Origin: RGIG3077 sp964490175
GTDB lineage: Bacteria > Bacillota > Clostridia > Oscillospirales > Ruminococcaceae
Assembly: GCA_964490175.1 (NCBI GenBank)
Contig: CAZBAI010000018.1
Coordinates: 1 to 32,237, forward strand
Direction: 5' to 3'
Length of the DNA stretch: 32,237 nt
The notes under the pieces were generated by a model. It was not told the origin of the DNA. It searched no databases and saw only the letters and a list, made by a program, of their open reading frames with translations. The translations under genes were made by a program, and so were the position numbers. Shown here in pieces: positions 24,800 to 30,690 of the stretch (the first letter of the stretch is position 1; each line of letters begins with the position of its first letter).

Positions 24800-25778
24800 A
24801 GAGCTATATAACAAATCAATTGATAAACACAGCCCTGATATTGAGCTTCTTGAAAGCACTAAAAATGCAATGTACAGTGCGATTTTAGCATCCGATTCAA
24901 TAACAGATAAAGCGTGCGCCGACATTGAAAACGGCGCCGGAATTACTTTGAAAAAGGTATTTAACCACAAAAGGCTTGCGGCTTGCTGTGCGGCATTTGC
25001 GCTTGTTGTTTCCGTATCGGCAGTATGCACGGTTGTTTTTAAACATGACGCAAAAAAGCCCGAGCAAGACCCGTTTGCTTCAAGCGACAACCTTGCGTTT
25101 GAGGGCAATTCGCCAAACGACGGCAAAGAACCCTCGCAGTATATTTCCTCGGAAACAAGCTTTGATATGCCGCAAATGACAAGCCGAACCGACAGCACAA
25201 ATACTTTGGCTGTGACAACAGTGCCCGATACGGCAAGTGAGCCTTTGCAGACCCAACCTGCGCAGACAAGCGCACCGGCGGCACAGCAAACCGATACGAC
25301 AAGCTTGTTGCAGGTGCAAATTGCCACCACAACGACCGCAAATGTCCAAATTGAGCCGACAAAGCCGTTTGACGGTGATTTTGGATATTACGACCCACAG
25401 TATGACCCTGCGTTTAAAGATGAATTTAATCCTAATATGGGTGAAGAATTTCTTTTTGAATATGACAATATATACTATTATTTCGATTGCTTTAAAAGCG
25501 ACAGAGTAATGCTGGAAATTGACGGTCAAAACAATTCGCTGCGCAAAGCTATTGATGAAAATTTGATTGAACCTTATGAATTGCTGGAGTTTGACGGCTT
25601 TATCTGCAAGGGCTATTATAATGATGAGCATGGCGAAAAGCCTATCGATATACACCCGAACGGTGAGGAACATTTGCGGGAATCGGGCGGATTTATGAAT
25701 TATGAAAACGACTGCGAGATACATTCCGAAAGAGAATGGGAAGATTATAGGCAAGGCGATACAGAACCGATTCGCTGA
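24792..25778 (+). CDS. Membrane-anchored probable anti-sigma factor
   Basis: A 328-residue protein with a cytosolic N-terminal part (about 1-60), one membrane segment at about 62-83, and a large outer part. The cytosolic part starts MLKELYNKSIDKHSPDIELL and lacks the HxxxCxxC zinc motif of classical anti-sigma factors. The outer part is a Ser/Thr/Pro/Gln-rich linker (about 88-195) followed by an acidic, aromatic-rich domain (FDGDFGYYDPQYDPAF to the end) that I do not recognise. Its role is inferred from its place: ATG at 24792 overlaps the sigma gene end, with GGAGGA ahead. A signal detected outside the cell would presumably release the sigma factor. Confidence 0.7.
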   Translation: MLKELYNKSIDKHSPDIELLESTKNAMYSAILASDSITDKACADIENGAGITLKKVFNHKRLAACCAAFALVVSVSAVCTVVFKHDAKKPEQDPFASSDNLAFEGNSPNDGKEPSQYISSETSFDMPQMTSRTDSTNTLAVTTVPDTASEPLQTQPAQTSAPAAQQTDTTSLLQVQIATTTTANVQIEPTKPFDGDFGYYDPQYDPAFKDEFNPNMGEEFLFEYDNIYYYFDCFKSDRVMLEIDGQNNSLRKAIDENLIEPYELLEFDGFICKGYYNDEHGEKPIDIHPNGEEHLRESGGFMNYENDCEIHSEREWEDYRQGDTEPIR

Positions 25779-25845
25779 GGTTGAACCCCGAACGTTCGCC
25801 GCTTATGGTTCTGTTTGATAATATGCAGTGAAAGGAGGGGCTTTA

Positions 25846-26634
25846 ATGGCTATAAGCACTTTCAAAAGATACGAAAAAAAGTACAGAGTTACAGACAAAC
25901 AGCTTGAAGAAATGATGCCGATAATTCTTGAATATATGAATTTTGATAAGTACTGCATAGGCAAGACGGAATACGGCGTTTATAATGTGTATTTTGATAC
26001 GCAGGATTCATATTTGATTCGTGAATCGCTTCAAAAGCCGAAGTATAAAGAAAAAATTCGCCTAAGGACATATTGTTCGCCGGCAAGCGACGATGACATT
26101 TGCTTTCTTGAATTGAAGAAAAAGTGCGAAAAAATCGTGTTTAAAAGGCGAATAACCACAACGCTTGCGCAGGCGGAGAATTTTCTCAGTACAGGGGCAC
26201 GACCTGATTTTGACGAAAAGGACTATATCAACAACCAAGTTTTTGCGGAAATTTGCGCATTTATGAAAATGTATTCTATAATGCCGTCACAGTATATCAG
26301 CTATAAGCGCTTTGCGTTTTTCGGCAAGGAAGATTCGAGCTTTAGGATGACCTTTGACCGTGATATTACGGTAAGAAGCAATGATTTGTCATTGCGCTGC
26401 GGAAATTACGGCGAAAAACTTCTAAGCGAGCACGAGCGGCTGCTTGAAATTAAAATCAACGGGGCTATGCCGATGTGGCTGGCATCATTGCTTTCGCAAA
26501 ATGGCATTTTTACAACCAGCTTTTCCAAATACGGAACGGCTTACAGCAATAAAATCAAGGAGGATTTGCGCTTGGCAAGAAGCAAAGCCAAGCCGGAGCA
26601 AATATCGGACAAGGGCTTTAAATATGCGGTTTGA
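25846..26634 (+). CDS. VTC-domain polyphosphate polymerase-like protein
   Basis: A 262-residue soluble protein consisting of a VTC domain, part of the triphosphate-tunnel metalloenzyme family. In yeast Vtc4 this domain makes polyphosphate from ATP. Key charged strands are visible: RYEKKYRV at residues 8-15, KEKIRLRTY near 68-76, FLELKKK near 88-93, RMTFDRDITVRS and LLEIKING. The rest of the tunnel pattern appears intact, so catalysis is plausible. GGAGG lies before the ATG at 25846; a GTG six codons earlier is rejected. The DUF4956 gene follows after 32 bases; the VTC-DUF4956 pair recurs in Firmicutes and other bacteria. Confidence 0.88.
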   Translation: MAISTFKRYEKKYRVTDKQLEEMMPIILEYMNFDKYCIGKTEYGVYNVYFDTQDSYLIRESLQKPKYKEKIRLRTYCSPASDDDICFLELKKKCEKIVFKRRITTTLAQAENFLSTGARPDFDEKDYINNQVFAEICAFMKMYSIMPSQYISYKRFAFFGKEDSSFRMTFDRDITVRSNDLSLRCGNYGEKLLSEHERLLEIKINGAMPMWLASLLSQNGIFTTSFSKYGTAYSNKIKEDLRLARSKAKPEQISDKGFKYAV

Positions 26635-26666
26635 AGAATTTTCGATATTTGCGCTAAAGAAAAATT

Positions 26667-27380
26667 ATGCTTACAATTTTTGACACACCCTTTATCAACG
26701 TTATAACCGATTCGCAAGCCACAGGGCTTACCTTGGGACAAATTCTCGCCTGCATAGCAACGGCGTTTGCAATCGGCTTTGCAATCAGCATTGTTTACAT
26801 ATTGACGCACAAAAAAACAGGTTACAACGCAAGCTACATCTGGACGGTGCTGTTTCTTCCGCCGATTGTCGCTTTGATGATTTTGGTTGTAGGCGATAAC
26901 ACCGGAGCCGCCCTCGGCACGGTCGGCGTATTCTCGCTTGTTCGATTCAGAAGCGTGCCCGGCGACCCGAAAGATATTGCATATCTGTTCTTTGCACTTG
27001 CTTCGGGTCTTGTATGCGGAATGGGATATCTGTTTTATGCGGCTGTATTCGGTGTTTTGATGTGCGCTGTGATTTGCATTATCTCTTTTGCAAGATACGG
27101 AGAACCGAAAACCGCACATATGGTTTTAAAGGTCACCGTTCCCGAGAACATGAATTATCGGGGCAGATTTGACGAAGTTCTTGACAAATATTCGCTTTCG
27201 TGGCACTTTCATCGAGTAAAGACCGTCGATTTCGGTTCGCTTTTTGAAGTTGTTTATTATGTTGAGCTGAAAAACGATATCGACGAAAAGGCGTTTCTTG
27301 ACGAAATTCGCACACTCAACGGCAATCTTACCGTGGTTTTGATTGTCAGAGAGTTTGATGACAAGGTTTATGAACGCTGA
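26667..27380 (+). CDS. DUF4956 family membrane protein
   Basis: A 237-residue protein with about four membrane segments in the first 150 residues, then a cytosolic domain. The conserved family block LGTVGVFSLVRFRSVPGDPK (about residues 90-109) is followed by DIAYLFFALASGLVCGMGY. The C-terminal part, VPENMNYRGRFDEVLDKY to the end, looks like a small mixed alpha/beta domain. The family function is unknown, but linkage to VTC-domain genes is a consistent feature and suggests that it helps anchor, export or control the product of the VTC enzyme. The ribosome site is weak (AAAGAAAA), so coupling to the upstream gene is likely. Confidence 0.88.
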   Translation: MLTIFDTPFINVITDSQATGLTLGQILACIATAFAIGFAISIVYILTHKKTGYNASYIWTVLFLPPIVALMILVVGDNTGAALGTVGVFSLVRFRSVPGDPKDIAYLFFALASGLVCGMGYLFYAAVFGVLMCAVICIISFARYGEPKTAHMVLKVTVPENMNYRGRFDEVLDKYSLSWHFHRVKTVDFGSLFEVVYYVELKNDIDEKAFLDEIRTLNGNLTVVLIVREFDDKVYER

Positions 27381-27413
27381 AAATTAACCCTTATGCTTTT
27401 ATCCTAATCACTG

Positions 27414-27451
27414 CCTCGGCGGGCGTTGAGCTGCAACCTCGTCCGCCGAGG
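27414..27451. repeat. GC-rich 12-bp stem-loop after DUF4956
   Basis: Arms CCTCGGCGGGCG/CGTCCGCCGAGG pair over 12 bases (one G-T) with a 14-nt loop, and are followed by six C instead of a T-run. The GC content is far above the surroundings. It may help end transcription from the VTC-DUF4956 unit or be an isolated copy of a palindromic repeat. Confidence 0.7.
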
Positions 27452-27490
27452 CCCCCCAATATGCTTTTTCTCCTATCAAAAATATTTTAC

Positions 27491-27537
27491 AAAAAAGGCG
27501 CAGTCCGTTAGCTTGTAAACGGATCTGCGCCCTTTTT
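27491..27537. terminator. Bidirectional terminator between DUF4956 and rph
   Basis: Arms GGCGCAGTCCGTT/AACGGATCTGCGCC with one internal mismatch, flanked by AAAAAA on the left and TTTTT on the right. It lies between two converging units and can serve both strands. Confidence 0.85.
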
Positions 27538-27550
27538 GTATTTAACAGAG

Positions 27551-28261
27551 TTATTCGCCGAGAGCTTTTTGCTGCAAAAGCATTAGCTCCGAAATGCCTT
27601 TTTCGGCAAGGCTTATAAGTTTATTCAGCTCATCTTGGCTGAAAGCCTTGCCCTCGCCCGTGCCTTGAAGCTCAATAAATTCGCCGCATTCATTCATCAC
27701 GATATTCATATCCACATCGGCGCTTGAATCTTCAATATAGCATAAATCCAAAATCGGAACATTGCCGCTTATGCCGACGGAAACCGCCGCAATACTGTGG
27801 ATAAGCGGATTTTTTTCGATAAAGCCTTGGCTAAGCCATTTTTTTACGCCGAGCGCAAGAGCAACATATGCGCCGGTAATCGAAGCGGTTCTTGTTCCGC
27901 CGTCGGCGCTGAGCACGTCGCAGTCTATCCATATAGTTTTTTCGCCGAGAATGTCAAAATCAAGCGCTTGCCGCAAGCTTCTGCCGATAAGCCGTTTGAT
28001 TTCGGTTGAGCGACCGTCGGGGCGTGCGCTTTCACGCTTTTTTCGGGTAAGCGTTGAGGAGGGCAGCATTGAATATTCCGCAGTAAGCCAGCCCTTGCCC
28101 GTGCCTTCGAGAAACGGCATGGTTTTGTTTTCAAGCATGGCTGTACACAAAACCCTTGTTTTTCCCCAGTTGATTAACACCGAGCCGCCGCTCGTTTGCG
28201 TAAAATCGGGAATAATTTCCACATTTCGCAATTCATCTTGCCCACGGTTGTCGATTCTCAT
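27551..28261 (-). CDS. rph: Ribonuclease PH
   Basis: A 236-residue phosphorolytic 3'-5' exoribonuclease that trims tRNA precursors. It begins RIDNRGQDELRNVEI and has the phosphate-binding and RNA-contact blocks GRSTEIKRLIGRSLRQALD and DVLSADGGTRTASITGAYVA, all typical of RNase PH. The length is normal (about 240-250). The ATG overlaps the end of the GH5 gene by 4 bases (ATGA), which is unusual for this housekeeping gene and suggests it is translated from a transcript starting further upstream. It ends before a bidirectional terminator. Confidence 0.95.
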   Translation of the reverse strand: MRIDNRGQDELRNVEIIPDFTQTSGGSVLINWGKTRVLCTAMLENKTMPFLEGTGKGWLTAEYSMLPSSTLTRKKRESARPDGRSTEIKRLIGRSLRQALDFDILGEKTIWIDCDVLSADGGTRTASITGAYVALALGVKKWLSQGFIEKNPLIHSIAAVSVGISGNVPILDLCYIEDSSADVDMNIVMNECGEFIELQGTGEGKAFSQDELNKLISLAEKGISELMLLQQKALGE

Positions 28262-29253
28262 TTTACAGCACTCGCTTTCTTTGTATATTTTTTTGCAAAC
28301 TCAATAAATTTTTCGCCGAAAAATTCAGTCGGTTCAAAGGTCATTTGCGATTTTATCAGGCACGGACCGGCAAACTGGGAAAAATCCCACGCCAAAAAGC
28401 CAAGCTCGTTTTTTTCAATAAAGGAAAAGAGCTTTTCAAAAAACATATCGCAATTGATTTTGCTGGGCGCTTCATGCGGGACAACGTCATCACCGTAATG
28501 CCCAAATTCGCCGATGATAACCGGATATTTTTCAGCAGCGCAACCTACGGTTTTTTCCCAGTCGGTATCTTTCCATGGGTAAATGTGCGAGTCGATTATA
28601 ATGCCGTTGCCGCAGGTGTCTTTAATTGCAAAATCGTTTGTCCACGGGCGCAGGTCATAAGCCCAGTCTGTTCCGCCGATAACGCAAATGTTTTTTGCAT
28701 TGCAGCTTCGCACGGTATCAAGCAAGGTTTTCATGCCGACTGTATCGTAAATTTTGTCGCCGATGTTGAGTTTGCCGCCGAACATCAGCGTTTGAGCATC
28801 AACATCACGTGGCTCGTTAAATAGTCCGAACAGGACGTTTTCGCTGTTTTTGAACATTTCGGCGGCACTTTGCCAAAACCTTATGCTGCTTTCATCGGGC
28901 ATAGGATTTTTAAAACCGCCGAGCTTTTCGCCCTCGCCGCTGCCGTGCAAATCAAGAATGATATATGAACGGTGCTTAGCGCAAAGCGAAACAATTCGCT
29001 TTACACGGTTTTGATACGAAAGTGCGCTAAAGCCATAGCGCTTTTGCTCGGTCGTTTCGCCAAACCATGCGCTTGAAGAAAGCGGCAGTCGGATAACGTT
29101 GCAGTTCCAATGGGTTAAAGCGTGCTCAATGCATTTTTCGAGCCTTGAGGAGCGCAAAATCGACCATTCGAGGAAAGAGCAGTTTACGCCGCAAAGAGTA
29201 ACGGGCATTTCGTTTTTGTCATAAATTTTATTGCCTTTGGTATGAAGTGTCAT
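28258..29253 (-). CDS. GH5-type glycoside hydrolase, no signal peptide
   Basis: A 331-residue TIM-barrel enzyme of the GH5 (cellulase) group, which cleave beta-glycosidic bonds with two Glu residues. The acid/base lies in FNEPRD (E147) and the nucleophile in IIGEFGH (E249); supporting blocks are IRLPLSSSAWF near 54-64, DLHG at 101-104 and DSHIYPW at 221-227. No signal peptide or binding module is present, so it is probably cytosolic and may act on imported oligosaccharides. I favour the ATG at 29253; the ATG at 29268 abuts the GGG of the ribosome site. It lies between the scaffold gene (57 bases upstream) and rph (overlapping). Confidence 0.85.
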   Translation of the reverse strand: MTLHTKGNKIYDKNEMPVTLCGVNCSFLEWSILRSSRLEKCIEHALTHWNCNVIRLPLSSSAWFGETTEQKRYGFSALSYQNRVKRIVSLCAKHRSYIILDLHGSGEGEKLGGFKNPMPDESSIRFWQSAAEMFKNSENVLFGLFNEPRDVDAQTLMFGGKLNIGDKIYDTVGMKTLLDTVRSCNAKNICVIGGTDWAYDLRPWTNDFAIKDTCGNGIIIDSHIYPWKDTDWEKTVGCAAEKYPVIIGEFGHYGDDVVPHEAPSKINCDMFFEKLFSFIEKNELGFLAWDFSQFAGPCLIKSQMTFEPTEFFGEKFIEFAKKYTKKASAVK

Positions 29254-29310
29254 TATAGATTTTATCATCCCTTTAAATATGTTTGATATGCTTTCGGCTG
29301 AGTTTAAAAA

Positions 29311-30603
29311 TTAACCGAGCAAACTTTTCCAAATCGGATAGTATGCCGACATTGCATCGCCGCCGAAGATTGAACTTTGAGCTGAAAAGTTGGCAATCAT
29401 TGCCGAATCTTTTGCGTTTATCGACAAATCTTCGCCGACATCAGACGCAAGCATTGCAAGAGCATTGTCGGTTTCCGATAAAATCGCTGTTTCGCCGCTT
29501 GCCGTAATGGCACTGTATTTTGCAATCAAAGCGGCATCTTTGGCATCTACCGAATGGTCAAGATTTGCATCGCCTCGCATTGCAATCTTGAAATTAAAAT
29601 CACCTAAGCTCAGCGGATTCAAAGCTTCATCAAAAAGAACGCCGGAAAAGAACATAAAATCGGCAGAAGGATTAAGCGTAATGCCGATAATGCTACCGAC
29701 TTCAGAGCAAAGCTTGGCAAAGCAGGTTACATCAAAGGTACAGCCACCGCTAAAGTTGTTGGTGGGAGTAAGGGTTCTATATGTTCCCCAATACAGGTCA
29801 AAAGGCGATACGGAAGTGTCGCCCGATTGGGCATATTGGGTATCAAGCGAGCCGCAACCGTCAACGCCGAAGCTTATCATTTGGCTGATATCAAAGCTGT
29901 TATGCATTGATGTGTCTAAATTTAGGTCAAGGCGAACAGAACTTGTTAAAGCGGTTGTGTCATCTGCAAGATACATATTGTCATATTGCGATGTATTTGT
30001 TACATCAAGCGAACCTATATAGACAAGCCCGTTAGAGTATTCAACGTTATAATCACCGCTTGCAGACGAAACTTCGGGAGAAAGACGAGCGTTAACGGTA
30101 TCATACCACACAATATTGTAGATATCGCCGATTTGAGCGTTTTCGGGCAGGGTAAATGTCATCTCATAAAGAGTTGTCGGTGTGTCAATTTGGGTTTCGC
30201 CGCAGTAGCCGCCTACGCCAAAGCAGTCAAAATCATTTGAATATGTCGGTTTGATTTTGTAATTTACGCTTGATATGTCAGATTCGGAAATATCAAGACT
30301 GCCGCCTTGTGCGCTGACGTTGCCGATATCAAGCGAACCGCTTTCGGTATCAATATCGCCGAAAGCTATATAAGCGCTGTCAAAGCTGATAACGCCTTGC
30401 GTTGCGCCGAAAACCCTCACCGGAACTGTAACTTTACAGTCGTTTTCGGCAAGTTCTTCGCAGCTGACGCACACTTTGCCGATAGATAATGTGACCGTTG
30501 CGGATTGCGTGCTTACCGCCGCAGGACTAATCGACGAAAATGCGCACAGCATTATTGCCGCCGAAGACACAGCAGCGATTGATTTTGTGAAAACTGATTT
30601 CAT
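29311..30603 (-). CDS. Secreted cohesin-like/X-module/dockerin protein
   Basis: A 430-residue secreted protein. Residues 1-31 are a signal peptide. Residues about 36-197 form a beta-rich region with cohesin-like features, including VTVPVRVF near 58 and LYEMTFTLPENAQIGD near 145-160. Residues about 205-341 are a module shared with the neighbouring scaffold protein (YLADDTTAL, DTSVSPFDLYW, FFSGVLFDE). Residues 343-408 form a dockerin: first calcium loop DANLDHSVDAKD, second DVGEDLSINAKD. A short tail, AYYPIWKSLLG, follows. It could attach to a cohesin and itself hold another partner. The ribosome site is weak; a 14-bp palindrome lies just upstream. The cohesin assignment is less sure than the dockerin. 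Confidence 0.75.
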   Translation of the reverse strand: MKSVFTKSIAAVSSAAIMLCAFSSISPAAVSTQSATVTLSIGKVCVSCEELAENDCKVTVPVRVFGATQGVISFDSAYIAFGDIDTESGSLDIGNVSAQGGSLDISESDISSVNYKIKPTYSNDFDCFGVGGYCGETQIDTPTTLYEMTFTLPENAQIGDIYNIVWYDTVNARLSPEVSSASGDYNVEYSNGLVYIGSLDVTNTSQYDNMYLADDTTALTSSVRLDLNLDTSMHNSFDISQMISFGVDGCGSLDTQYAQSGDTSVSPFDLYWGTYRTLTPTNNFSGGCTFDVTCFAKLCSEVGSIIGITLNPSADFMFFSGVLFDEALNPLSLGDFNFKIAMRGDANLDHSVDAKDAALIAKYSAITASGETAILSETDNALAMLASDVGEDLSINAKDSAMIANFSAQSSIFGGDAMSAYYPIWKSLLG

Positions 30604-30635
30604 AAAATGACCGATATGCCTTTCATATATTTTTT

Positions 30636-30672
30636 ATGCTGCGCAAAACCCGAAAAAGGTCTTGCGCAGCAT
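30636..30672. repeat. Perfect 11-bp palindrome between the two scaffold genes
   Basis: Arms ATGCTGCGCAA/TTGCGCAGCAT are perfect, with an inner ACC/GGT extension. In the minus-strand transcript the stem is followed by AAAAAATAT, not a U-run, so it is not a standard terminator. It could protect or separate the two mRNA segments. Confidence 0.75.
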
Positions 30673-30690
30673 AAGCGTTAAAGCGAAAAA

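Noticed and set aside
25080..25754. 224-codon minus-strand open frame
   Set aside because: Antisense to the anti-sigma gene; the composition is that of a reading-frame shadow and there is no start signal.
25761..25814. Inverted repeat ACAGAACC/GGTTCTGT at the end of the anti-sigma gene
   Set aside because: Arms are 38 bases apart with a poor T tail; it is not convincing as a terminator or operator.
27762..28307. 181-codon plus-strand open frame
   Set aside because: Antisense to rph, whose conserved motifs are intact; no ribosome site.
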